From IMG/VR virus record IMGVR_UViG_3300028769_000032, positions 1 to 30,044 of that record: a stretch of 30,044 nt of DNA. The stretch is one strand, 5' to 3'. This DNA comes from a virus. Of this stretch, positions 22,675 to 29,192 are shown in pieces; the stretch's first letter is position 1; every line of letters begins with the position of its first letter. A model generated the notes under the pieces. That model saw nothing but the letters and a program-made list of their open reading frames with translations. It did no database searches and had not been told where the DNA came from. A program made the position numbers and the translations under genes.

Positions 22675-23005
22675 TTCCTACCTCCTTCAACACATCGTCT
22701 TTATTCAGCCCATATTTATTCAGCAAATATTGTGCAATCAAAACCATATTCTTATCATCTTGTTTCTGTTTCTTTTTGATGCCACGTTTGATTTTATTTT
22801 GTTGCTCTTTAAATTCCCATTCTCGGACAGTTTTAAACTCTGCGAAATCGTTGTCTTTAGGAATTGAAGCGCATTGATTTCCTTTTGCGTCTGGAAGTTT
22901 TACATACAAAAGTCCTTTGTCATAATCTTCATATAGAACTTCATACATAATTCCAACTTTATAATCTCCGATTTCTTTATTAAAAATTGCTACTGCGACA
23001 CACAT
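22652..23005 (-). CDS. Hypothetical protein with basic linker
   Basis: A 117-residue protein. Residues 1-55 look like a small beta domain (VGIMYEVLYEDYDKGLLYVK, SIPKDNDFAEF). A strongly basic helix, KIKRGIKKKQKQDDK, follows near 70-84 and could contact nucleic acid. A short helical end comes last (LNKYGLNKDDVLKEV). The ATG has GGAGG seven bases upstream. It overlaps its upstream neighbour by 16 bases and the dNMP kinase by 23, so it is part of a tightly coupled group. It is not recognised as a known family. Confidence 0.65.
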   Translation of the reverse strand: MCVAVAIFNKEIGDYKVGIMYEVLYEDYDKGLLYVKLPDAKGNQCASIPKDNDFAEFKTVREWEFKEQQNKIKRGIKKKQKQDDKNMVLIAQYLLNKYGLNKDDVLKEVGSEKTNSN

Positions 23006-23217
23006 TCCTTTACCTCCATCCCTTCATCAACACCCTCACAACCCTCATTTTGCGCCTCAGACAAACTTTTAACTTCTTCTTGAACTTCCATACCACAATA
23101 ACTGTATCTACTAAAATTAATACAAAACCATCTGAAATCCATAGGTGTTCGTGTTAGGTTTTCATTTTTATAAATACAATCTTTTTTATCGCATTCATTA
23201 ATACATCTCGCTAACAA
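22990..23217 (-). CDS. Small Cys-rich protein, TTG start
   Basis: A 75-residue protein with seven cysteines, five of them in the first 42 residues (CINECDKKDC, WFCINFSRYSYCG), consistent with a metal site or small zinc fold. The C-terminal half is acidic and probably disordered (EVQEEVKSLSEAQNEGCEG). The start is TTG at 23217, supported by AAGGAG seven bases upstream; no ATG lies close by in frame. Overlap with the next gene (16 bases) supports translation. No family recognised. Confidence 0.55.
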   Translation of the reverse strand: MLARCINECDKKDCIYKNENLTRTPMDFRWFCINFSRYSYCGMEVQEEVKSLSEAQNEGCEGVDEGMEVKECVSQ

Positions 23218-23251
23218 ATTTCTTCTCCTTCATCTAATATTTCTTTATCTA

Positions 23252-23803
23252 TTATATTTTACTCCTCCAACAATGTATCTCGTTAGCTTCATTATCGACA
23301 CTTACTTTATTCCATTCCAATTGAGCTGTTTTAACCAATTTAATCTTGTCTTTGTGATTGGCATATTTAATAACCTTCTCGGGAGATTTGCTATCAAACT
23401 TTGTCCCACTTTCAGATATCTGCTGATTAACCGCATCCTCAATATCACTCTTAATTCTTGCGGTATATGTGGCGTTATTGACGCAATTTTCTTGATTCTT
23501 ACAATTACCTTGTACCTGCCCAATTTCATTCAACAGGGCTTTATTTTGCTTCAAATAATCATACAATGGTTTGATAGAACAGTTCTCATTTTTGAGTGTG
23601 CGTCTGGACTGTGACATTTCGCGGATTTCTACATAGAGCTTATAAGCTTTTTGTATATCCAACCTCGACGATTCGAGAAAATGGAGTAGGTCTTGCCGAA
23701 GCTTAGTTAATTGCTCAATCTGAGCTTCATTGGATTCATAACGTTTAATTACTTCGCGTAGTTGAGTCGATACTTCTTTACATACAAGTGAACCTTGAAT
23801 CAA
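23252..23803 (-). CDS. Coiled-coil hypothetical protein, TTG start
   Basis: A 183-residue, mainly helical protein. Residues 10-85 carry heptad-like Leu/Ile spacing and many charged residues (EVIKRYESNEAQIEQLTKLR), suggesting a coiled coil. A central segment has two cysteines close together (GNCKNQENCVNN). The C-terminal part is Lys-rich, ending EIHCWRSKI. The start is TTG at 23803 with GGAGG seven bases upstream. The gene stands 16 bases after its upstream neighbour. It has no membrane segment and no motif that I recognise; an oligomeric scaffold or DNA-associated protein is possible. Confidence 0.6.
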   Translation of the reverse strand: MIQGSLVCKEVSTQLREVIKRYESNEAQIEQLTKLRQDLLHFLESSRLDIQKAYKLYVEIREMSQSRRTLKNENCSIKPLYDYLKQNKALLNEIGQVQGNCKNQENCVNNATYTARIKSDIEDAVNQQISESGTKFDSKSPEKVIKYANHKDKIKLVKTAQLEWNKVSVDNEANEIHCWRSKI

Positions 23804-23819
23804 TTTTATCCCTCCTATC

Positions 23820-24131
23820 TTAAACTAAATCCCAAAAATCTCTCAGCTTCTTCCTCAGAATAAAACTTACCACTTTAGCCTTAAAAATCAATTTCATATC
23901 CTCAATAGCTTCGGCACAATTTTCATGTGGTCTACCGAGTAAATATTTTGTATTCATGGTCTGTACATATGAAAAATCTTCAGCAATTTCCTGAATCAAA
24001 CTTGTAATAATCCTATGACCATCTTGATATTCGGTTGTGGTAGGATTATATCTTTCATCGTCATAAATGTTTCCATAAGCAACTTGTCCATCATGAACAT
24101 CTTGAATCCACCAATTTTCAAGTCTACTCAT
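23820..24131 (-). CDS. Hypothetical protein, 103 residues
   Basis: A soluble protein beginning MSRLENWWIQDVHDGQVAYG, with a middle containing TTTEYQDGHRIITSLIQEIA and a basic helical end (FKAKVVSFILRKKLRDFWD). The pattern G-x-V-x-G-N-I-Y-D-D with an Asp/Glu-rich loop suggests a compact alpha-beta domain, but I do not recognise it. The ATG overlaps the stop of the 55-residue Cys-rich gene by one base (TAATG), with GGAGG upstream inside that gene. Confidence 0.65.
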   Translation of the reverse strand: MSRLENWWIQDVHDGQVAYGNIYDDERYNPTTTEYQDGHRIITSLIQEIAEDFSYVQTMNTKYLLGRPHENCAEAIEDMKLIFKAKVVSFILRKKLRDFWDLV

Positions 24132-24298
24132 TATTCATCCTCCATTTTAATTAATTTACAACCCACAGGAATTTTAAAGAAATCAATTCGAATACTTTCA
24201 TCTGCATTGCATCTCAATGTGTCATAGCAAATTGGACAATCAAAACAAGATGTAATTAATTCATCATGTTCAAATTCAATTTTGTATTTTAATTTCAA
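24131..24298 (-). CDS. 55-residue Cys-rich protein with TTG start
   Basis: A short frame lies exactly between two coupled genes: its TTG start overlaps the preceding stop (TTGA) and its TAA overlaps the next ATG (TAATG). It encodes 55 residues, starting MKLKYKIEFEHDELITSC, with cysteines at 18, 21, 24 and 30 (SCFDCPICYDTLRC) and one more at 47. This is a compact putative zinc site. It fills an otherwise unexplained 160-base gap perfectly, which is the main reason to believe it. GGAGGTG is unusually close to the TTG (two bases after GGAGG), so initiation may depend on coupling with the upstream gene or use another rare codon slightly downstream. The function is unknown. Confidence 0.55.
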   Translation of the reverse strand: MKLKYKIEFEHDELITSCFDCPICYDTLRCNADESIRIDFFKIPVGCKLIKMEDE

Positions 24299-24522
24299 CA
24301 CCTCCCACCATAAACATCCTTAAATAACTTCCATCCCATACCATCACAAATCTGAGTATACACTATTTTATACCCACTAGCAATCATTTGCTTCTTAGAA
24401 GGCCAATCCTGAAGTTGTAATTTATTCATGCATTCAAGCAGTGAATTAATCCAACCTTCTTCTTGTTCACGTAGCCTTATTCCAGCTTCATCAATTGAGT
24501 GATTCATGTTGTTTGGTTGCAT
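24295..24522 (-). CDS. Hypothetical protein, 75 residues
   Basis: A small soluble protein (MQPNNMNHSIDEAGIRLREQ...), mostly helical, with DWPSKKQMIASGYKIVYTQI in the middle and a C-terminal GWKLFKDVYGGRC. Two internal cysteines plus one at the last residue do not make a clear metal site. The start ATG at 24522 has AGGAG about seven bases upstream. It is the first gene after the recombinase gene and overlaps the Cys-rich small gene by four bases. Not recognised; a small regulator is one possibility, without evidence. Confidence 0.6.
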   Translation of the reverse strand: MQPNNMNHSIDEAGIRLREQEEGWINSLLECMNKLQLQDWPSKKQMIASGYKIVYTQICDGMGWKLFKDVYGGRC

Positions 24523-24582
24523 TTGTTGTCTCCTAATTTACAATCAGATTCGCACTCTCTGGTTACAATTAATCCGATGGGG

Positions 24583-25425
24583 TTATTTTAAGAAATCTAT
24601 ACTCTTTTCTTTCAGTCTTGATTCCGCAATATGGATATAGATTTTACTCGTGGCTGGATTGGAGTGTCCTAGGATTTCACCAATTGTAATGATATCTGCT
24701 CCATTCATTGCGTATGCGCTGGCGGTTGAGTGTCTACATGTGTGATTGGAAAAATCAGCATGACCAAGTTGCTTGAAGTATTTTTTAGTCGTTTTTGTCA
24801 GCGAAGTTCGTCCCAATCGTCCTCCATCTTTATTTGTAAATAACGCCATTTCATTTCTTTTAGCTTTTCTTACTTTTAGATATTCATTAATTGTAGTTTG
24901 TGTACTTGCAGGAACTGGTACAGAACGTGGCTTTCCGCCTTTGCCAATTACATGTAAACAACCATTTTTAATTGACATTAAATCAAGTCCAAGTAGTTCA
25001 TGTGAACGCAACCCACAGTTTAACAACACGGATACAATCGCAGAGTCACGAGCTTTATCTGATGCCAATTCATTCATTTTGCTCATTTCATCTGTGGTGA
25101 GATATTTTATTTGTTTCTCTGGTTCTCTGCGAATTCCTAATTCTATTGCTGGATTTTCTTTTATCATCTTTTCAATAACCATGATGTTAAACATGCGAGT
25201 GATAGATGCTTTCCTTCTGTTAAATGTACCTGCGGTTTTACATCTGTCTTTCAGGAAATTTTTAATATCTTGTCGTGTAATTTCAAGGGGAGATTTTTTA
25301 GTATACTCAAATAAGTAATAAACATCTTGTGTATAAGCTTGTACAGTTGCTTGACTACATTCTTCTTCTTCAAGATATTTAATTAGAATTTGAGCTTCTT
25401 TAGGTAATTTATATTCCATAGACAT
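24583..25425 (-). CDS. Tyrosine recombinase (XerC/D-like integrase family)
   Basis: A 280-residue site-specific recombinase. The N-terminal core-binding domain covers about 8-95 (ATVQAYTQDVYYLFEYT... FNRRKASITRMFN). The catalytic domain holds all expected residues: Arg140 (LLNCGLRSHELLGLDL), Lys162 in the beta-hairpin (VIGKGGKPRSVPV), His228-x2-Arg231 (SNHTCRHSTAS), His254 (GEILGHSNPATS) and Tyr263 (KIYIHI), so it should be active. The length is that of Xer-type enzymes without an arm-binding domain. The ATG has AAAGGAG upstream. A 37-base perfect inverted repeat with loxP-like arms lies 23 bases ahead of the start (25448-25484), a plausible site of action. It may resolve genome multimers, circularise the genome or integrate it; no excision partner is visible. 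Confidence 0.92.
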   Translation of the reverse strand: MSMEYKLPKEAQILIKYLEEEECSQATVQAYTQDVYYLFEYTKKSPLEITRQDIKNFLKDRCKTAGTFNRRKASITRMFNIMVIEKMIKENPAIELGIRREPEKQIKYLTTDEMSKMNELASDKARDSAIVSVLLNCGLRSHELLGLDLMSIKNGCLHVIGKGGKPRSVPVPASTQTTINEYLKVRKAKRNEMALFTNKDGGRLGRTSLTKTTKKYFKQLGHADFSNHTCRHSTASAYAMNGADIITIGEILGHSNPATSKIYIHIAESRLKEKSIDFLK

Positions 25426-25447
25426 GTTCTCATCTCCTTTATGTATT

Positions 25448-25484
25448 GTTGACTTGGTATAATTTGATTATATACCAAGTCAAC
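25448..25484. repeat. 37-bp loxP-like inverted repeat upstream of the tyrosine recombinase
   Basis: Perfect 14-base arms GTTGACTTGGTATA (25448-25461) and TATACCAAGTCAAC (25471-25484) flank a nine-base asymmetric spacer, ATTTGATTA. Tyrosine recombinase core sites have this form: two inverted arms of 11-14 bases around a short, asymmetric spacer. The inner 13 bases match the loxP arm ATAACTTCGTATA at 10 of 13 positions, including the terminal GTATA. There is no U-tract after it, so it is not a terminator. A possible promoter lies partly inside, so a dual role as operator is possible. Confidence 0.6.
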
Positions 25485-25495
25485 TTGAATTACAA
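25467..25495 (-). promoter_or_regulatory. Possible recombinase promoter within the inverted repeat
   Basis: Minus strand TTGTAA (25495-25490), a 17-base spacer and a perfect TATAAT (25472-25467). The -10 box spans the junction of the spacer and right arm of the loxP-like repeat, and the predicted start lies in the left arm. Anything bound to the repeat would block it, which would give autoregulation. The -35 box is poor. Confidence 0.4.
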
Positions 25496-25503
25496 GTGGT
25501 TAT

Positions 25504-26691
25504 TTATATTTTCACCACTCTGTCTAAGTCTCCAACATAAAAATTATCAACCTTAAACTTTAATAGCTCTTTAAATTTCAACATTGGGATTTTTTCATTT
25601 GGAAATAATACACTCCCATCAGTTAATTTTGAGTGTGTCATCATAATACCCAACTTTGTTTCTGGATATGATTCTGCAAATCTATTATAATCCATAGTTA
25701 CATTATTTGAAAAATTCTTCAAGTCAAAATATCCATAACGTAGAGTTTCTTGAAATTCATTGGGTTGATTGGTTTCATCGAATAAATCGAATCCTAAATC
25801 TTTAGCACAAGATACTTCATGTTGCATATATCCCTTACCATGCCGTGTGTGATAGGTTCTTGTAACATAAATAATTTCAATATCCTTTTCGCCATTAATC
25901 TTATTTAACAACATTTCAACATTTTCTGAATTAGTTTTAGAAGCTGTCAAATGAGGCATGAATTCATTTCTATCCCAGTCCAACATTAATCCTTGAGCAC
26001 CTTCAAATACAAGATTGTTAAACTTGTTCATTATATTAGCTTCATTCACAATATTACAACTATCAAATATTTTCTCCAAATCCATTTTAAAGTTTTGAAT
26101 CAATTCCTCACCGTATACGTTGTCTAATTTAGATGTGTAATAGTGATTGTGTTGAATTTCTCTTAGCAGAGTTAATAATTCACCTTGTAGATAAGATTGA
26201 TATAAGTCTTCAATTGTAAAATGTCTGTATTCTTGTCCTCGGATAATGGACTCAAATAGTCCATAACCACAACTGCCATGATTTACACTTGTTAGCTGTC
26301 TTTCTCTTTCAATTTTCTCATTCAACATTCTGTCCCAAGGCAAAATAACTTTGCAGTCTAAATCAATATAAAGCAGATTCAACATGTCCGATACATCAAC
26401 CTTAAATATTTCTGCAAGTTTTTCTGCTTCAATTATGAGATGAATCGGTTCTACTACAAATGTAGATGCAAGCAATGTATATATATGATTTTGTAACATT
26501 CCAGCACCAAATGTTTTAAATACATGTCTGATTCCATTTCTTTCTACTGTATGCCCGGCTTGAGCCGTTGAATTATGACGCACCGCCAACCCACTGCCTT
26601 TATTTTTTAAATTGCTACACAAATAATCAACCGTAAATCCCTTACCTTCATCTCCATACATACTCCCTATAACAATTTTTATATTTTTCAT
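25504..26691 (-). CDS. purA: Atypical adenylosuccinate synthetase (PurA family)
   Basis: A 395-residue enzyme of the family that joins Asp to IMP using GTP. The start is the ATG at 26691, with AAAGGAG six bases upstream. The N-terminal loop is IGSMYGDEGKG, which keeps the catalytic Asp; AQAGHT keeps the catalytic His. Other segments differ from bacterial PurA: RHNSTAQAGHT replaces R-x-x-G-G-x-N-A-G-H-T, HGSCGYGLFES stands where GTTGRGIGPAY is usual, NEFQETLRYGYFD replaces the TTGRPRRCGWFD loop, and THSKLTDG stands near the usual TKLD guanine motif. The phage PurZ enzymes that make 2-aminoadenine carry Ser or Gly in place of that Asp, so this is closer to true PurA. It may raise ATP/dATP supply or use an unusual substrate. 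Confidence 0.85.
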   Translation of the reverse strand: MKNIKIVIGSMYGDEGKGFTVDYLCSNLKNKGSGLAVRHNSTAQAGHTVERNGIRHVFKTFGAGMLQNHIYTLLASTFVVEPIHLIIEAEKLAEIFKVDVSDMLNLLYIDLDCKVILPWDRMLNEKIERERQLTSVNHGSCGYGLFESIIRGQEYRHFTIEDLYQSYLQGELLTLLREIQHNHYYTSKLDNVYGEELIQNFKMDLEKIFDSCNIVNEANIMNKFNNLVFEGAQGLMLDWDRNEFMPHLTASKTNSENVEMLLNKINGEKDIEIIYVTRTYHTRHGKGYMQHEVSCAKDLGFDLFDETNQPNEFQETLRYGYFDLKNFSNNVTMDYNRFAESYPETKLGIMMTHSKLTDGSVLFPNEKIPMLKFKELLKFKVDNFYVGDLDRVVKI

Positions 26692-26716
26692 GATTATCTC
26701 CTTTGATTTTGATACA

Positions 26717-26752
26717 AAATGGCTTGAATACAGTTTTATACTCAAGCCATTT
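26717..26752 (-). terminator. Terminator-like hairpin between the VWA and purA genes
   Basis: Minus-strand arms AAATGGCTTGA (26752-26742) and TCAAGCCATTT (26727-26717) are perfect 11-base complements, extended by four more pairs (two of them G-U) around a short AAAACU loop. UUUU follows partly within the stem end. It starts four bases after the VWA stop. The short U-tract makes it a partial terminator or a 3'-end stabiliser; no promoter is seen before purA, so some readthrough is likely. Confidence 0.55.
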
Positions 26753-26756
26753 AATA

Positions 26757-27671
26757 CTAAAACCTTACAAGTTTAGAGTCGTTCGTGCTATTGCCTACAA
26801 CCGTCACACTCTTAACTGAACTTGCAATTTGTTTTGCTTTGTCCGTACCGATAGTTTTAATGATATCCGCTTCATCCATTCCTTTAAGTTTCATACATAG
26901 AGCAATCAACACTTCAGGGATGGTATCAACATCCTCAACAAGAATCAATCTATCACCAAGCAAATCTTTCCAATCTTGCTCAACAGCATTTCCATCCCAA
27001 CCCATTCGAGAAGTCATATGAATATGGAATACTTCATACTTTTTACTTACCATTGAGAAGATGTCTTTTGTTGAAACAGTTTCATCATCTTGCCCAATGA
27101 CAGATTTAATTTCTGAATTTGTGAGACTACTTGGAAGTCCATCATTTCCAATAGTAATCATAATACCCTTTTTATTTCGTTTCTCCAAAGCATCCGTTAC
27201 GGTGTGTTTAGAAGCATAATACCACCCAAGAGGATAGCTTTCACTTCCATTTCCGCCGCCGCCTTGCTCAAAATAGATTTCTTTAAGTTGCTCTGCAATT
27301 TTAATGTCAGATTCAAATTGAGTTACTTGAAGTGGCGCAGAATCACATTCTACATCGCCAATACCCATAATCATAATTTGCGGGTCTTTTACAATATCCT
27401 TTTCAAAGATTGTAGATGCAAATGTTCCAATGCCTGTTGCAATAGTTTTGAGCAAATGACTCATACTTCCAGTTACATCCAATCCAATGATAATTGGTGT
27501 TGTTTCAAGCTGATGAACATTGTCACGACTTTCTCTGAATTCAAACTTTGCAGGATTAAACACATCTTTAAGATTTTGTGAAGTGTAAATTTGTGCTGTT
27601 GATTTGCTATCAACCTTTGTTGTTGTTCTGTAACTTGTCCATGCTTGTGAACTCGATGCTGAACCACCCAT
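26757..27671 (-). CDS. VWA-domain protein
   Basis: A 304-residue protein with a von Willebrand A domain, a metal-dependent binding fold. I place the start at the ATG at 27671 (AGGAGG seven bases upstream, inside the last codons of the J-domain gene); a ten-residue longer frame has no such site. The first 50 residues, starting MGGSASSSQAWTSYRTTTKV, are Ser/Thr-rich and precede the domain. The MIDAS motif is IIGLDVTGSMSH (Asp65-x-Thr-Gly-Ser69). Further conserved segments are QIMIMGIGDVECDSAPLQVT, GGGGNGSESY and ITIGNDGLPSS. It is coupled to the J-domain/kinase-like gene with one base between them, which implies joint function, perhaps a chaperone-like complex. There is no signal peptide. Confidence 0.85.
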   Translation of the reverse strand: MGGSASSSQAWTSYRTTTKVDSKSTAQIYTSQNLKDVFNPAKFEFRESRDNVHQLETTPIIIGLDVTGSMSHLLKTIATGIGTFASTIFEKDIVKDPQIMIMGIGDVECDSAPLQVTQFESDIKIAEQLKEIYFEQGGGGNGSESYPLGWYYASKHTVTDALEKRNKKGIMITIGNDGLPSSLTNSEIKSVIGQDDETVSTKDIFSMVSKKYEVFHIHMTSRMGWDGNAVEQDWKDLLGDRLILVEDVDTIPEVLIALCMKLKGMDEADIIKTIGTDKAKQIASSVKSVTVVGNSTNDSKLVRF

Positions 27672-27672
27672 T

Positions 27673-28707
27673 TTAATTTCCTCCTGTTTTGTACATATCA
27701 TCTTCAGATATGTTTAATGTGATAAACTTCCGTTGCCCAAATCCTTCCATCATTGCCTTTTCCCATGAGTTATATTCATCTATTGAGGATTTCATTGAAG
27801 CCTTATTAAACCAATTTGCAATAGCTTTCGGTAAATTATCTTTATTTGATTCTGTATAAATAATTGAGCCACCATTTAATTTTCTGCCAATATCTTTGAT
27901 TGAATCCAAATCAGTTTTATTAGTTGATATTTTATTCGCCTTAGTATCCACATCCATAATACCATATACATCTGTGACTGTCCCTATCATCTTTTCACCT
28001 TGCTTGGTGCAATACCACCAACCTCCGTTTAAAATGATAGAATGAAACTGTGGTGACACAAAACAATTGTCTATATTGATGCCGTTGTGAACCAACCCAT
28101 TAAACTCTAAGATGCTTGTAATATTAGATAATCTTGTTGTGACCCATGCGGTATGTTTAATATCCAATTTGTCAAGAAATGATTTGAGCAATCCTAATCT
28201 GTGGACATCGTCTGTTTTATGCAATTCCAACACATACCAATCATTTGTTTCGTATGCATTTCTGATAGTTGGCATGAACTTTGAATTGATTTCTTCCAGC
28301 TCTTTTGTAGGGTACTTAATACTTTTAATTCTTACCATAGCATTATTATATAGGTCTTTGTGTGCCTTGTCAACAAGATATGTGATATGATTTCTGCCAA
28401 TTAAAACTTTCCCCAATTCAAAATCAATCGTTTCTCGATATTTATAAGTGATTGATTTACCTTTCAGTGGAGTCAACATCAACTCCTTAACCGAAGAAAT
28501 TGCATTTACAACTCCAATTGATTCCAAAGCTAATTGATAAAATTCATTAAGCTTGGTCATCAAATCAGTATTTCCGCCCTTGTCTGGATGTGCAATAATT
28601 GCCAATTTCTTAAATTCTTTCTTCAATTCTTGCTCTGTAGCTCCATTAAAGACTTCTGAATATTTTTTAGAATTTAAAAATTTTAAAATCATTCCATCAT
28701 TCATCAT
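27673..28707 (-). CDS. J-domain protein fused to a pseudokinase-like domain
   Basis: A 344-residue protein. Residues 12-65 form a DnaJ-type J domain with the essential His-Pro-Asp at 40-42 (IAHPDKGG), which would stimulate an Hsp70. From about residue 95 the sequence follows a protein-kinase fold: GRNHITYLV and MVRIKSI fit the N-lobe strands. LVHNGINIDNCFV has His207 and Asn214 at catalytic-loop spacing but Gly209 in place of the catalytic Asp. LNGGWWY has Asn227 where the DFG Asp should be. Both catalytic Asp residues are therefore missing, so it is probably a pseudokinase; this fold call is my inference. It lacks the Gly/Phe and zinc domains of DnaJ. The VWA gene follows by one base. The ATG has AAGGAG upstream. 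Confidence 0.8.
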   Translation of the reverse strand: MMNDGMILKFLNSKKYSEVFNGATEQELKKEFKKLAIIAHPDKGGNTDLMTKLNEFYQLALESIGVVNAISSVKELMLTPLKGKSITYKYRETIDFELGKVLIGRNHITYLVDKAHKDLYNNAMVRIKSIKYPTKELEEINSKFMPTIRNAYETNDWYVLELHKTDDVHRLGLLKSFLDKLDIKHTAWVTTRLSNITSILEFNGLVHNGINIDNCFVSPQFHSIILNGGWWYCTKQGEKMIGTVTDVYGIMDVDTKANKISTNKTDLDSIKDIGRKLNGGSIIYTESNKDNLPKAIANWFNKASMKSSIDEYNSWEKAMMEGFGQRKFITLNISEDDMYKTGGN

Positions 28708-28716
28708 TTCATCTCC

Positions 28717-29181
28717 TTATTTATAATATCTATAAAAACTTTCAACCATATCGTCTTTCGTTTCACTTCCATCATACAAAACAAACACTTTTATTAATTG
28801 CCCACCTTTGGTTTCGATGGCTTTATCAATCTTGCTTCGTGTTCTTCCTAGATAATATGAATCATCTAGAAATAAACATTTTGCATTTATCATATTTTTA
28901 TCCACAAAATTATGCTCTGATATTTCACCATCGTCTCTTAATCCACCCTCAACACAAATAAGATTTTTCATATCAGGATTAAAGTATGAGAACACAGAAC
29001 CAAAACCTCCAGACACGACAACATAATCTATTTGATTCTCTTTGATTATATAATTGATATACTCTCTTGTCAATTGAATAATATCTTTATTTCTAAAAGA
29101 TTCATCTAAATTATCAAAGAAAATTTCTCCGCCTTTATGTTGTTTTAGCATAGCATCTACAATGTTATCTATTTTATTCAT
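28717..29181 (-). CDS. Phosphoribosyltransferase-like protein
   Basis: A 154-residue protein with the look of a type I phosphoribosyltransferase fold. A strand-loop, IDYVVVSGGFGSVF (about 51-64), is followed by CLFLDDSYYLGRTRSKID at 102-119. There Asp106-Asp107 and Gly-Arg-Thr at 112-114 match the PRPP-binding pattern (hydrophobic strand, two acidic residues, then G-x-T). The next strand, QLIKVFVLYDGS, also fits. There is no recognisable base-specificity hood, so the substrate is unknown. It lies between the wall hydrolase gene and the J-domain gene with gaps of about ten bases. It may salvage nucleobases, or act on a nucleotide in connection with the J/VWA pair. Moderately sure of the fold, not of activity. 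Confidence 0.55.
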   Translation of the reverse strand: MNKIDNIVDAMLKQHKGGEIFFDNLDESFRNKDIIQLTREYINYIIKENQIDYVVVSGGFGSVFSYFNPDMKNLICVEGGLRDDGEISEHNFVDKNMINAKCLFLDDSYYLGRTRSKIDKAIETKGGQLIKVFVLYDGSETKDDMVESFYRYYK

Positions 29182-29192
29182 AATAACCTCGA

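Noticed and set aside
25504-26691. A PurZ-type 2-aminoadenine (Z-genome) pathway
   Set aside because: The catalytic Asp of the PurA type is retained, the polymerase is C-family, and no MazZ or DatZ gene is in the window; kept only as a question to test.
26692-26745. Upstream 18-residue extension of the PurA-like protein
   Set aside because: It would read through the terminator hairpin region and lacks a ribosome binding site, while the internal ATG has AAAGGAG at good spacing and starts right at the first family strand.
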